64,000 bases of DNA from Methanoregula sp. (GTDB lineage: Archaea; Halobacteriota; Methanomicrobia; Methanomicrobiales; Methanospirillaceae): NCBI GenBank assembly GCA_028679075.1, contig JAJRCF010000007.1, forward strand, positions 27,552-91,551, read 5' to 3'. The position numbers and the translations under genes were made by a program. The notes beneath the pieces are model-generated. The model was not told the DNA's origin. It was given only the letters and a program-made list of their open reading frames with translations, and ran no database searches. How positions within the stretch are numbered: position 1 is the first letter of the stretch; each line of letters begins with the position of its first letter. This document shows, one piece after another, positions 35,466 to 44,443 of this stretch.

Positions 35466-37232
35466 TCAGTAATAGATCAGGGTGCCGTTTCCAAGCAGGG
35501 GCTTGTCGCTTGTGGGAGTGATGGTGGCCACCATGCCGGGAGCGCTTGCGGTCTTCACATCGATGAGCAGGTTGACTTCACCCATGGGTGCCGTGACGAC
35601 TTTCTGTAAAAGCAGCGTGCTGTTGTCATAGATCCCGACTGTCAGCGCTTCACCGGAATTATCCTGCTTCTGGATTGTTGCCTGTACGACAGTATCGGTC
35701 ATCAGGACCGGGAACGTGTGGTTGCCGGTACCGGATACCTTCTGGAGGGAGCCCGGGTTCCCGACGATGCCGGTAAAGGTGCCGGGGTAGACCACCTTCA
35801 CCCGGACACCTTTTGGTTGTTCCGCCAGCGGAGCGGGTGGCTGGGTCTGCGTGACTGTCGGGGTAATGACCGTGACCTGACTGCCTCCGGCAGGGCCCAG
35901 CGGGTATTGGGATATAAGGTAAATTCCCCCGAACACCACGAGCAGTGCTATAATGACCAGGGCCCCGGCGATGAGAATCTGGTGGCTCTGCCCGTGGTCC
36001 GTTTTACGTGAACCTGATGAACTGTCTGGAGTATTGTCATTATGTGGCCCGATGGTGATGCCGGTCACGGGAATGTCAGGAGTATAGGTGCCGGGCAATT
36101 CCCGCACCTGCCCGGGGCTCGGGGGGCGTGTCATTACCGCAGGCCGGATGTAAACAGGGTGTTCAGGTATCTCCACGGACTCTGGTATATCCTCATCTTC
36201 AGTGTCACTCCCGGCTTTTACAGAACCTGTATCGGGATCCTGTGGCTCAGCCGGCTGGACTTCTTCAGGTTCACGAGGATCTTCCCGTGTTGTTCTATCA
36301 GCCGGAATTTCCGGCATATCCGCAGGAGTATGCAGGGATTTTGTCGCTGCAAGTACCATGCTGGCAAACGATGACGGGGCTTCGGTTTCCGGTGCTGGTT
36401 CCGGCTCTACCGGTGTTTCGTGAACAGGTTCCTCCGGCAATTCACCGGTTGTGTTCTCCTGATACGGAGAGGATACCGCATCCGGTACATAATCCGGGAT
36501 TGTCTGATCCTCCTCCGGTATTTCCCGGATATCCGTGAGTTCTTCCGGTTCTTCTTCCATAACGATAACCGGTTCGGGGGATTCCGGCTCCTCCTCCCGG
36601 AGACTGTCTGGTTCAACCGGTGCCGGCTGGACTTCCGGAACATCGGGTACCGTGGGACTCTCTTCTGCTACGGGTTCCGGCCCTTTCCGGGAGCGTTCTT
36701 CAAGGAAGAACTCAAGCGGATCCGGCCCCTCGGATATAACCTCGGCTTCCTGTGGCGGGGGTGGTGGTGTCTCAATGGATGTATGGGGGTGGACAGGTTC
36801 AGGAGCAACCCAGCGCCGGATCGATGGCTGCATCCCGGTCTTCTTCTTTGCCGGAACGATTGTTTTCTGCGCTGCCTGCTCGCGGGCGGTAATGACCTTC
36901 CCGATGAGTTCTTTCACCCAGAGCTCACGTTCGTGCTTTCTCGTCTCTCCCGGCTGCTGGATGAAGATGAGGTTGACCTGTTCGGACCCGGTCAGGTCAC
37001 TGGGACTTTCGAGCGTGAGGATGATTGCCGGTTCTCCCGTGGGGACCTTTCCCCCTTTCACGGTAATGATTGACGGAAAGAGGATCATCCGGGGTTCGAA
37101 ACTGGTATACCGGCTGTCCATGAGGATGAGGCGCTCGTTGGTCAGCAGGGCATCGTACATGACAGAGCCGACGCTCACCCGGTGCGTTGTCAGGATGATG
37201 GATTCACCACGGTTCAGGTACGGGGCGCTCAT
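35466..37232 (-). CDS. PH-like domain protein with linker, TM helix and C-terminal domain
   Basis: The product has 588 residues. Residues 1-120 form a PH-like domain (DALLTNERLILMDSRYTSF). Residues 130-430 are an acidic P/E-rich linker, predicted disordered. A transmembrane helix (ILIAGALVIIALLVVFGGIY) is near 432-455, followed by a strand-rich external domain of about 100 residues (VYPGTFTGIVGNPGSLQ). The same layout with a shorter linker occurs in the gene at 40533, and the two flank the second mod set. Function is unknown; a membrane sensor or adaptor is possible. Confidence 0.75.
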   Translation of the reverse strand: MSAPYLNRGESIILTTHRVSVGSVMYDALLTNERLILMDSRYTSFEPRMILFPSIITVKGGKVPTGEPAIILTLESPSDLTGSEQVNLIFIQQPGETRKHERELWVKELIGKVITAREQAAQKTIVPAKKKTGMQPSIRRWVAPEPVHPHTSIETPPPPPQEAEVISEGPDPLEFFLEERSRKGPEPVAEESPTVPDVPEVQPAPVEPDSLREEEPESPEPVIVMEEEPEELTDIREIPEEDQTIPDYVPDAVSSPYQENTTGELPEEPVHETPVEPEPAPETEAPSSFASMVLAATKSLHTPADMPEIPADRTTREDPREPEEVQPAEPQDPDTGSVKAGSDTEDEDIPESVEIPEHPVYIRPAVMTRPPSPGQVRELPGTYTPDIPVTGITIGPHNDNTPDSSSGSRKTDHGQSHQILIAGALVIIALLVVFGGIYLISQYPLGPAGGSQVTVITPTVTQTQPPAPLAEQPKGVRVKVVYPGTFTGIVGNPGSLQKVSGTGNHTFPVLMTDTVVQATIQKQDNSGEALTVGIYDNSTLLLQKVVTAPMGEVNLLIDVKTASAPGMVATITPTSDKPLLGNGTLIYY

Positions 37233-37397
37233 GATACCTCAGTATCTCTCATTTTTGCTGTCCGGGCAGATATGCTTTTTAGGTGCGCTCCCGCTTTCGT
37301 GGAACGTTCATCCGGAATTCCCCTGATGATGGCGGGAGACTTGGTCGCTATGCAGGATGTACATTTACATAAAAATTTTCAGGAATGTTATGGAATG
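37233..37397. other. Upstream region of the PH-like gene and candidate RNA
   Basis: No clear gene. The sequence ACATAAAAATTTT at about 37367-37379 is TATA-like and lies about 30 bases before the start of the candidate structured RNA. The 37232 gene starts in the opposite direction. Confidence 0.35.
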
Positions 37398-37672
37398 AAT
37401 AACCTGCCGGGAAAAGTGTTATTCCCCGGTTGCCTTCTCAACCGGGGACCAGTCCTGATCATGAAAAGCGGATATGATGAGTCATGGAGATCCGTAACGA
37501 TCGGTCTGTGTGTGGCAGACCACGGATATGTCGTGTTTAACCACGACATCCAGGCTCATGATCCAGAGGTGTGTATTGTGTTGCGTTCCTGTTGTGTGTG
37601 CATGCGTCCGGTTGGTGCGTGTTTCCAAAGGGACACAATAGTCATAGGAATTGCGGGTTTATAAGTTTTTTT
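37398..37672 (+). ncRNA. Candidate structured RNA upstream of modA system 2
   Basis: Three perfect inverted repeats are spaced along a gene-free stretch: CCCCGGTTG with a six-base loop (37424-37447), GGTCTG with a seven-base loop (37503-37521), and ATGTCGTG with a six-base loop (37528-37549). TCCGT at 37491-37495 can pair with ACGGA at 37522-37526 to close the second hairpin. A TATA-like element lies upstream and a run of seven T at about 37666-37673 follows. Together these suggest a transcribed, folded RNA. The weak ORF in this region has no recognisable features. This is inference without expression data. Confidence 0.4.
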
Positions 37673-37926
37673 ATTTAACTTATCAAAAAAGTTAATTAAA
37701 AATGTTATACAAAACCGGGCCGAAATCGTCCTCCTGACATCGAGTTTCAGCAACAGGGTGCTTTTTCATTCCGGGCATCCGTTACCGGTTTGATCCTTAA
37801 AAAAAGGCCGGAATCTCCATAAATAAATGCAAATAATTTAATAATAATCATTTACTTTTTGAAAAAATAAAAGAAAATAGTTTTACCTGTTGCCTGCCCA
37901 TATCTCTCTGCAAAGGAACGATTACC
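37673..37926 (+). promoter_or_regulatory. AT-rich promoter region of modA system 2
   Basis: The region is AT-rich with GTTAATTAAAAATG near 37691-37704 and TTTAATAATAATCATTTAC near 37835-37855. No ORF is seen. It should hold the modA2 promoter and separates that gene from the structured region upstream. Confidence 0.45.
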
Positions 37927-38898
37927 ATGCAACAGAGATCAAACACTCACACGTTAATCCTTGTCAGTATCGTCTGCGGGCTGCTGCTTGCCACGGCATT
38001 CATTGCCGGCTGCACATCCAGCACCCCCGAGTCCACCGCCCCGGCTGTCACTGCGGCCGCAACCGCAGCACCGGTCGCCACCGCGGCTCAGGCACCTGTT
38101 GCCGCAGTAACAACCGCTGCTCCCGCGGCACCATCTGCCGCAGCAGCCACCACAAGCACGCCCGCACCGGTGTATACGTATTCCGAAGGGAATGTCGTGG
38201 CATACACGGCGGCCTCGCTCTCCGGTGTGTCCCCGAAACTGGCAGAAGGTTTTGAAGAGATGTATCCCGGGCACAAGGTAGTCTTCAACCTTGCAGGTAC
38301 CCAGGCCCTCAAGACCCAGGTCGTCAACGGCGCCTACGCCGATGTCTTTATATCGGCCAGCAACGCTTACACCACTGAACTTACCAATGGCGGGTACTTT
38401 GTTACCGGCACGGTCAAGCCGCTCACGTCCAACTACGTGATTGTGATCCTGCCCAAGGACAATCCTGCAAACATCAAATCGCTTGCCGATCTTGCCAAGC
38501 CCGGTGTGAAGATTGCTGTTGCCGACAAGAGCGTCCCGGTCGGGACGGCGACTACCTCAGTGATCGGAAAACTGGCAAAATCCACGGAATACGGCAAGGC
38601 GTGGAACACCTCCGTGTACTCCAACGTTGTCACGTACGAGACATCCGAACCCGCTGTGGCAACCAAAGTCCAGCTCGGTGAAGTGGATGCAGGGTTTGTG
38701 TACGAATCCACGTACATCGCCGGCAACGACAAATACCTGGCCATTTCCGTTCCCAGGGCGGTCAACTATCTCCAGACCTACACGATCGGTGTCATGAAGC
38801 AGTCCACCAGCAAGGGTGCCGCATCCGACTTCGAGACCTTCATGCTCTCCACAAAAGGCCAGCAGATCCTCGAGGACTACGGCTTCAGGCCACTCTAA
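37927..38898 (+). CDS. modA: Molybdate/tungstate ABC transporter substrate-binding lipoprotein (system 2)
   Basis: The product has 323 residues. A signal ending IAGCTSS (lipobox) is followed by a long A/T/P-rich linker of about 60 residues, then a ModA-type binding domain: VVAYTAASLSGVSPKLAEGF, FNLAGTQALKTQV, ADVFISAS. It is followed by modB and modC of the second set. It has low identity to system 1, so the two systems may differ in affinity or in Mo/W preference. Confidence 0.88.
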   Translation: MQQRSNTHTLILVSIVCGLLLATAFIAGCTSSTPESTAPAVTAAATAAPVATAAQAPVAAVTTAAPAAPSAAAATTSTPAPVYTYSEGNVVAYTAASLSGVSPKLAEGFEEMYPGHKVVFNLAGTQALKTQVVNGAYADVFISASNAYTTELTNGGYFVTGTVKPLTSNYVIVILPKDNPANIKSLADLAKPGVKIAVADKSVPVGTATTSVIGKLAKSTEYGKAWNTSVYSNVVTYETSEPAVATKVQLGEVDAGFVYESTYIAGNDKYLAISVPRAVNYLQTYTIGVMKQSTSKGAASDFETFMLSTKGQQILEDYGFRPL

Positions 38899-38968
38899 TC
38901 CTTTTCATTTTTATATCCGGCAGTCATTCAGATATCATTGAACAACCGGCCAGATACAGCAATTTCTT

Positions 38969-39790
38969 ATGAGTCCTGCAGTCAGAATTCCTCAAAAGAC
39001 CCGCCATCTCCTCACGTATAGTATCGCGGGCCTGCTGATCCTTGCCGTAACCCTGTACCTTGCGCTGCCGGTCGCCGCACTCTTCTTCAGGACAACACCT
39101 GATCTATTCTTCTCCTCGCTCTCAGACCCGCTCGTGCTCAGCGCGCTCTGGCTGAGCCTGACCACCTCGGTAATCTCGCTCATGGTGGTGATCCTTGTTG
39201 GCACCCCGTTTGCCTACGTGCATGCCCGCTCATCCTACCCGGGCAAAGTGATTGTCGATACCCTGATCGATCTCCCGTTGGTCTTGCCCCCGGCAGTAGC
39301 CGGTTTTGCCCTGCTCGTGCTGTACGGCAGGATGGGACTGCTCGGGCAGTACTTCAACATGCTGGGGATCTCCATCGCCTTCACAACGCTTGCCGTCATC
39401 ATGGCGCAGATCTTTGTTGCATCTCCCTTCTACCTGCGGCAGGCAAAATCCCTGTTCGAGCAGTTCGACCAGAGCTACGAGCATACGGCACGGACGCTCG
39501 GCGCCTCGCCCATCCGGACATTCATGACCATCACCCTCCCCCTCACTGCCAGCGGGCTGATCTCCGGCGCGGTCATGACATTCGGCCGGGCACTTGGCGA
39601 GTTTGGCGCAACCATCATGTTCGCCGGCAACCTTCCCGGGGTGACCCAGACGATGCCCCTCGCGGTTTACGTGGGGATGGAGAGCAATTTCAACCTCGGG
39701 CTGACGATCTCCATCCTGCTCGTCATCATCTCCTTCATCATCATGATCACGGTGAGGCTCGTCACCCGGAAGGAAGTGCAGCATGCTTAA
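38969..39790 (+). CDS. modB: Molybdate/tungstate ABC transporter permease (system 2)
   Basis: The product has 273 residues with about six helices. DLPLVLPPAVAGFALLVLYG and SYEHTARTLGASPIRTFMTI with GRALGEFGATIMFAGN are characteristic of ModB. It overlaps modC2 by eight bases, so the genes are co-translated. Confidence 0.92.
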   Translation: MSPAVRIPQKTRHLLTYSIAGLLILAVTLYLALPVAALFFRTTPDLFFSSLSDPLVLSALWLSLTTSVISLMVVILVGTPFAYVHARSSYPGKVIVDTLIDLPLVLPPAVAGFALLVLYGRMGLLGQYFNMLGISIAFTTLAVIMAQIFVASPFYLRQAKSLFEQFDQSYEHTARTLGASPIRTFMTITLPLTASGLISGAVMTFGRALGEFGATIMFAGNLPGVTQTMPLAVYVGMESNFNLGLTISILLVIISFIIMITVRLVTRKEVQHA

Positions 39791-40481
39791 GGCGGAATTC
39801 ACCAGAACGCTGCGTGACTTCACCCTGGATCTCTCATTCCAGGTCAGGGACGGCGAGATCCTCGCTCTCATGGGCAACAACGGTTCGGGTAAATCCACCA
39901 CGCTCAACATCATTGCCGGTCTCCTCACCCCGGATTCAGGCTGTATCCGGCTCAACAGCACAACACTCTGTGAGCCGGCAGAGGGAACACATATCGCAAT
40001 CGAAGACCGGCGGATCGGCTACGTCTTCCAGAACGCTGCAGTGTTTCCCCACCTGTCCGTCCGGGATAATATCGCGTACGGTCTCCGGGCCCGGAACATG
40101 TCCCGCCCGGAGATTACCGGACGTGTTGAGCAGATGATGGAACTGATGCATCTTGGTGACCTTGAGGCTGTTAAGGCAGGCAACCTGTCCGGTGGCCAGA
40201 AGCAGCGGACGGCCCTTGCGCGGGCAATCGCGATCCGCCCGGCGCTCCTGATGATGGATGAACCCTTTTCATCTCTCGATGTCGAGAGCACAATCGCAGT
40301 CAAATCACTGACGCGGGACATTGTGAAGGAGATGAAGATCCCCTGCATTGTCGTCACGCACCGGGTGGCCGACAGCCAGGAGATCGCGGACTGGACAATG
40401 GTCATCAGTCTCGGAAAGCGGGAGTGGGAAGGCAGACCTCATGATATGCCCCAAAACTGCACCGTCTGCCGGTGCCAGTAA
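39783..40481 (+). CDS. modC: Molybdate/tungstate ABC transporter ATPase (system 2)
   Basis: The product has 232 residues. Walker A is GNNGSGKST near residue 32, the signature is LSGGQKQRTALARAI and Walker B is LLMMDEPFSSLD. In contrast to system 1 there is no C-terminal TOBE domain, so metal feedback, if any, must be separate. It ends about 50 bases before the convergent gene at 40533. Confidence 0.9.
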   Translation: MLKAEFTRTLRDFTLDLSFQVRDGEILALMGNNGSGKSTTLNIIAGLLTPDSGCIRLNSTTLCEPAEGTHIAIEDRRIGYVFQNAAVFPHLSVRDNIAYGLRARNMSRPEITGRVEQMMELMHLGDLEAVKAGNLSGGQKQRTALARAIAIRPALLMMDEPFSSLDVESTIAVKSLTRDIVKEMKIPCIVVTHRVADSQEIADWTMVISLGKREWEGRPHDMPQNCTVCRCQ

Positions 40482-40532
40482 TATTATAAAAGAGTAAGAG
40501 GCCCGGCGGCCGCCAGGCCGGTACGGCTATTG

Positions 40533-41591
40533 TCACGGGGTTCGTAAATCCGTATGGATTTCAACGATCCCGTGCGGCTTTTGCGTTGTACCGCTCTCTG
40601 CAAGGTTGCCGTTGTTATAGATCGAGACCGTCAGGAGACTGCCGGAATCATCGAGTTTCTCGACCGTAGCCTCAACGATCTCGTCCTTGGCCGGTATCTG
40701 GTAGAGCTGGTCACCGGATCCGGCGATCTCCCTCAGGCGCCCCGAGGTCCCGAAAGAAGCAGCGAAATTTCCCGCGTATTCAATACGGACCCACACGCCC
40801 GTCTGGGGGATTGCACCCTGCGATACCGATGTTTCCACCGCGGTTGCGGTGGGAGTGACTACCGGCTGTTCTGTTATTGTCGCGGTTGGCTGCACGGTTG
40901 GTAGAGGCGTCGGCGTGGTTGTTGCCGTTACCACAGGTGAAACCCCCGGTGTTGCAACGGGTGTTGCTGCCGGTGTCACGGCGGGACTGCCGATACCGAT
41001 CAATGACGGGGCAAAGAAATACACGCCGGTTGCGATGGCAAGGATGAGAATAACGACCACACCCGCTGCAATGACCGTGCGTTTACCCGACGGGGGTGAC
41101 ACGCGGGGTTTCCGCGGCGAAAGCGGGGGGTTGAAGTATTTTTCATCCTCTTGGCCCTGCCCTTTTCCCCCGTCCGCTGCCTCTTCCGGGATCTCCCCGG
41201 CGACCCAGGGTGGCGCAAGTTCGGCCGGTTGCACGCCATGCTCCTGCTGTGCTCCGATACTGGCCTCCTTGAGTTTTGTCGCCCACTCGTCCCGTTCCCC
41301 CGTGCGTCTGGTCTTTGGCTCCTGGGGAAAGACAATCCCCAGGGTATGCCGGGTCTCGTCTTTCATAACGATGGAGAGGGAGAGGATCGGGTCCATCGCA
41401 GACGTGTCGCCGATCGTCACGGTCTCCAGTGCGGCAAAGGGCACATCCTGCGGCCGCAACTGGGTGTGCCTGCTGTCAACGAGAATGAGGCGCTGGTTGG
41501 TCAGGATCGCCTCGGCCGGTATCGTATTGATGACGATATTGTGCGTTGACAGGATGATCGTTTCATTGTTATTGAGGTATGGACTTCCCAT
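40533..41591 (-). CDS. PH-like domain protein with TM helix and C-terminal domain, short-linker paralogue
   Basis: The product has 352 residues. It begins SPYLNNNETIILSTHN, then ILTNQRLILVDSRHTQL, parallel to APYLNRGESIILTTHR and LLTNERLILMDSRYTSF of the gene at 35466. A short basic linker, a TM helix (TVIAAGVVVILILAIATGVY near residue 170-190), a T/P-rich linker and a C-terminal domain (YAGNFAASFGTSGRLREIAG) follow. Both copies flank modABC system 2. The role is unknown. Confidence 0.75.
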   Translation of the reverse strand: MGSPYLNNNETIILSTHNIVINTIPAEAILTNQRLILVDSRHTQLRPQDVPFAALETVTIGDTSAMDPILSLSIVMKDETRHTLGIVFPQEPKTRRTGERDEWATKLKEASIGAQQEHGVQPAELAPPWVAGEIPEEAADGGKGQGQEDEKYFNPPLSPRKPRVSPPSGKRTVIAAGVVVILILAIATGVYFFAPSLIGIGSPAVTPAATPVATPGVSPVVTATTTPTPLPTVQPTATITEQPVVTPTATAVETSVSQGAIPQTGVWVRIEYAGNFAASFGTSGRLREIAGSGDQLYQIPAKDEIVEATVEKLDDSGSLLTVSIYNNGNLAESGTTQKPHGIVEIHTDLRTP

Positions 41592-41665
41592 GATCCCACG
41601 TTCCTAGTTCTCATGTGCGCTCTGTTTGGCAATAGCCCTTATGCTCGGGATTCAGCAGGATCCGA

Positions 41666-41786
41666 CAGGCCATCAGGCCTGGAGGAGGAGAATGTTGAGG
41701 GTCAAAGACCCGAGGCAGGAGAATCGAACAAGTCATCAGACTTGTGAGATGAGAAGACAAATGTCTTCGAAGACCATCAGGTCTTC
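41666..41786. repeat. Array of mini-hairpins, densest site
   Basis: Five inverted repeats lie in about 120 bases: CAGGCC with loop ATCA (41666-41681), GGGTC with loop AAA (41699-41711), ACAAGTC with loop ATCA (41728-41745), GAAGACA with loop AA (41753-41768) and GAAGACC with loop ATCA (41769-41786). A sixth, degenerate unit (GAACAC, ATCA, GCATTC) follows at about 41791-41806. Every stem is perfect yet differs from the others. CTTCGA flanks recur. No coding sequence overlaps. Confidence 0.7.
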
Positions 41787-41842
41787 GACTGAACACATCA
41801 GCATTCTTCGACCAATGTCTCCTGTCGTGAATAAAAAGGGAA

Positions 41843-42394
41843 TTACATCTTGTTCTGCTGGAGGAAGTGGACCCCGATGCAGATAACCCCGATGGACACG
41901 GCCATGAAGAGCATGTCCATAGACGACGTAAATTTCATGGAAAGGACGCGCTGGAAGAAACTGACAATGAGCACCATGATGATGACCTTGATGATCTTGT
42001 TCTTCAAATCGTCGAGGTTTTCAATCTCAAGCAGGGAATGGTAGGACTCGGAGCACCGGGCAATATCGATCTTTGAGATCGCGAGCTCATAGATGCCGAA
42101 ACTGAAGATGAGGAGCACCATGCCGATCAGGTACAGGTCAACTCCCCCAATGATCCCGGTGAGCAGGGTCGTATAGTCGACCTCCATTGACGAGAGCACT
42201 ACGGCCTCGCGGAAGCTGCCAAGGATCTCGGCGGATCCCGCAATGAAGAGGAGGACAACACTGAAGATGCCGAATATGACGGCGAGAATCACAATGAGGC
42301 GCGAGCTCCAGAGCGCGGATTCGAAGACCCGTTCGAAGATCGACTGCTCTTCAGAACTTTTAACTTTTTCACAATCCTGTGGATCCATTGCCAT
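41843..42394 (-). CDS. UPF0114 (YqhA-like) membrane protein
   Basis: The product has 183 residues with four membrane helices. SRLIVILAVIFGIFSVVLLF, DLYLIGMVLLIFSFGIYELA and ISKIDIA match the conserved core of the UPF0114 family, whose function is not known. The upstream leader is acidic. It is bracketed by mini-hairpin arrays on both sides. Confidence 0.85.
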   Translation of the reverse strand: MAMDPQDCEKVKSSEEQSIFERVFESALWSSRLIVILAVIFGIFSVVLLFIAGSAEILGSFREAVVLSSMEVDYTTLLTGIIGGVDLYLIGMVLLIFSFGIYELAISKIDIARCSESYHSLLEIENLDDLKNKIIKVIIMVLIVSFFQRVLSMKFTSSMDMLFMAVSIGVICIGVHFLQQNKM

Positions 42395-42481
42395 TCATGT
42401 ACGCGTCCGGGGATAAAAAAACAGGGCCTTATATGACCTTTAGAATTTAAAATTTCGAGGGTTATCAAATCCGGGAAACGA

Positions 42482-42525
42482 GAAGAATCCATCAGGATTC
42501 TTCGAAGAACTCTGACGAGTTCTTC
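42482..42525. repeat. Two adjoining mini-hairpins
   Basis: GAAGAATCC with loop ATCA spans 42482-42503 and GAAGAACTC with loop TGAC spans 42504-42525; both have perfect nine-base stems. The right arm of each unit starts with the complement of a different trinucleotide (ATCC vs CTC region) while GAAGA/TCTTC is kept. They lie upstream of hisD. Confidence 0.7.
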
Positions 42526-42603
42526 TCATCCTCGAATCTCGCTTCGCTCGATTTTTCGGAGAACGAAACCTTAACAACCTTTCCTATCGAAGATATTCGC
42601 ACT

Positions 42604-43848
42604 ATGTGGAAGGCAGTGGGGATCGATGCATGGCTTGCGGCCCGGAAGACGAGCCTTGAGGATGCACGCGGTACCGTCACCGAGATTATCGGGCGGGTGA
42701 GAACCGAGGGAGACGATGCGCTCAGGGACCTTGCAAAGAAGTACGTCACCCTTGAGAATATTGCGGTCTCTGAAGAGGAACGTGAGGCCGCGTACGATGA
42801 TGTTGATACGCAGGTCGTGGAAGCCTTAATCGAAGCACACGCCCGGATCGAGCGCTTCCATGAACGCCAGCGGCCCCGCGATCTCTGGTTTGAGGAGATG
42901 GAGCCGGGTGTTGTGCTCGGGATGAAGACAACTGCCCTGAACCGTGTCGGTCTCTACGTGCCCGGTGGCAGGGCGGCCTACCCCTCATCAGCCCTGATGT
43001 GTGCCGTCCCTGCAAAGGTTGCCGGCGTAAAGGAGATCTGCGCCTGTTCTCCCCCGCCCATCAAGCCCCTGACGCTTGTCGCCCTCGATATCGCAGGTGT
43101 CGATGAGATCTACCAGGCCGGCGGCGCACAGGCGATTGCGGCAATGGCACTCGGGACCGAGTCCATAAAGCCGGTCCAGAAGATCGTCGGCCCCGGCAAT
43201 GTCTACGTGACGCTCGCAAAGATGATGCTCCGCGAACACGCGGAGATCGACTTCCCGGCAGGCCCAAGCGAGATCGGGATCATCGCGGACAGCACTGCCC
43301 ACCCGAAGGTTATTGCCGCTGATGTGCTGGCACAGGCCGAGCACGACCCGAATGCAGCCTGTATTCTGATCACTACCGACCCCGCTCTCCCGGCAAAAGT
43401 GGGAAAAGAGATCGAGAAGATGGTGGCTGAAGCGCCCCGAAAAGAGATCATCGTTCAGGCACTGAAGAACTCCGGGTATGCGGTCGTGAAGGACATCGAC
43501 GAAGCGATTGCCGCGTCGGATGTAGTTGCTCCCGAGCACCTCTCCATCCAGGTCGCCGATCCGCTGACCGTTGTGACGAAGGTGAAGAATGCCGGCGCGA
43601 TCTTCGTTGGCAGGTACTCCGCAGTTGCCTGCGGGGACTACGCGGTCGGCACCAACCACTGCCTTCCCACCGCAGGATACTCCAGGATGTACTCGGGGCT
43701 CGACGTGGCGCACTTCTGCAAGACCGCATCGGTGGAGATGATCGACCGTGACGGGCTCGAGGCGATTGGCGATATCGTGGAGACGATTGCTGAAGCGGAA
43801 GGATTGTTTGCCCACGCACAGTCCGTGAAGGTCAGAAGAGCACTCTGA
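42604..43848 (+). CDS. hisD: Histidinol dehydrogenase
   Basis: The product has 414 residues, normal for HisD. NRVGLYVPGGRAAYPSSALM, GAQAIAAMALGTESI and AGPSEIGIIADSTA with DVLAQAEHDP are diagnostic, and NHCLPTAGYSRMYSG is the C-terminal conserved block. The enzyme oxidises histidinol to histidine in two NAD-dependent steps using a Zn ion. It stands alone here; hisC is at 53.7 kb. Confidence 0.95.
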   Translation: MWKAVGIDAWLAARKTSLEDARGTVTEIIGRVRTEGDDALRDLAKKYVTLENIAVSEEEREAAYDDVDTQVVEALIEAHARIERFHERQRPRDLWFEEMEPGVVLGMKTTALNRVGLYVPGGRAAYPSSALMCAVPAKVAGVKEICACSPPPIKPLTLVALDIAGVDEIYQAGGAQAIAAMALGTESIKPVQKIVGPGNVYVTLAKMMLREHAEIDFPAGPSEIGIIADSTAHPKVIAADVLAQAEHDPNAACILITTDPALPAKVGKEIEKMVAEAPRKEIIVQALKNSGYAVVKDIDEAIAASDVVAPEHLSIQVADPLTVVTKVKNAGAIFVGRYSAVACGDYAVGTNHCLPTAGYSRMYSGLDVAHFCKTASVEMIDRDGLEAIGDIVETIAEAEGLFAHAQSVKVRRAL

Positions 43849-43858
43849 ATGGAATAAC

Positions 43859-44386
43859 TTACTCTTTTTTCCGTCCCACAATTCCCAGCATGCACCCTGC
43901 AAGTCCCAGTGCAAAGACCGGCAGGAGCGGGCCAACCGGGGTCTCGGCGACCGGTTTATCGGAAGGCAGGAAATCGATATCAGCAGTTGCGTAATCCGCC
44001 TTCATGAACCGCTGGCGGTCGACTGGATCATCGAGGACGTATACGGTATATTTGCCGGGCTTCATGGGGCCAAGGATGACGGAGGTATCCCATACATAGG
44101 TCCAGGTACCCTCCGATAGTTTCACCGGTGCCGTGGTAAACATACCCCTCCCTGCGGGAATGTTCAGGTTATCGAGCGCAACGCCCCGGGGGTCAAGGTC
44201 CGGGCCGGTAACAAAGAGGAATACTGCGATGGTCGGCGTCCCGGTGACGGTCCCGTTGAGGGTGATGGTGTCACCGATGTGTGCGACAGACGTTGATGCA
44301 TTGACGGTGAGCATGACAGCGCCCGATACCGGCACGGCCATGACCAGGACGACGGCAAGAAAAACCAGCAGGGGCACACGTCTCAT
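43859..44386 (-). CDS. Secreted surface protein with C-terminal TM anchor, DUF3821-like
   Basis: From ATG 44386 the product has 175 residues. Signal peptide MRRVPLLVFLAVVLVMA is followed by a strand-rich domain (TITLNGTVTGTPTIAVFLFV, PGKYTVYVLDDPVDR) that resembles DUF3821-type domains in Methanomicrobiales surface proteins. A C-terminal helix (PVGPLLPVFALGLAGCMLGI) plus RKKE ends the protein. An earlier ATG at 44425 would place 13 extra residues before the signal. It is probably anchored at the cell surface. Confidence 0.7.
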   Translation of the reverse strand: MRRVPLLVFLAVVLVMAVPVSGAVMLTVNASTSVAHIGDTITLNGTVTGTPTIAVFLFVTGPDLDPRGVALDNLNIPAGRGMFTTAPVKLSEGTWTYVWDTSVILGPMKPGKYTVYVLDDPVDRQRFMKADYATADIDFLPSDKPVAETPVGPLLPVFALGLAGCMLGIVGRKKE

Positions 44387-44443
44387 ACCAGAACACTGCG
44401 CCTTCCCACCGTATAATAACTTCATAGTCCGTCAACCGCCAGG

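Noticed and set aside
37326..37664. Weak plus-strand ORF (from about 37182) through the candidate structured RNA
   Set aside because: It lacks a ribosome site, has no domain-like features and runs across three strong hairpins.
37398..37672. A cis-acting Moco/Tuco-type riboswitch for modA2
   Set aside because: The hairpins lie about 370 bases upstream and an AT-rich promoter region lies between them and modA2, and the known motif's features could not be matched.
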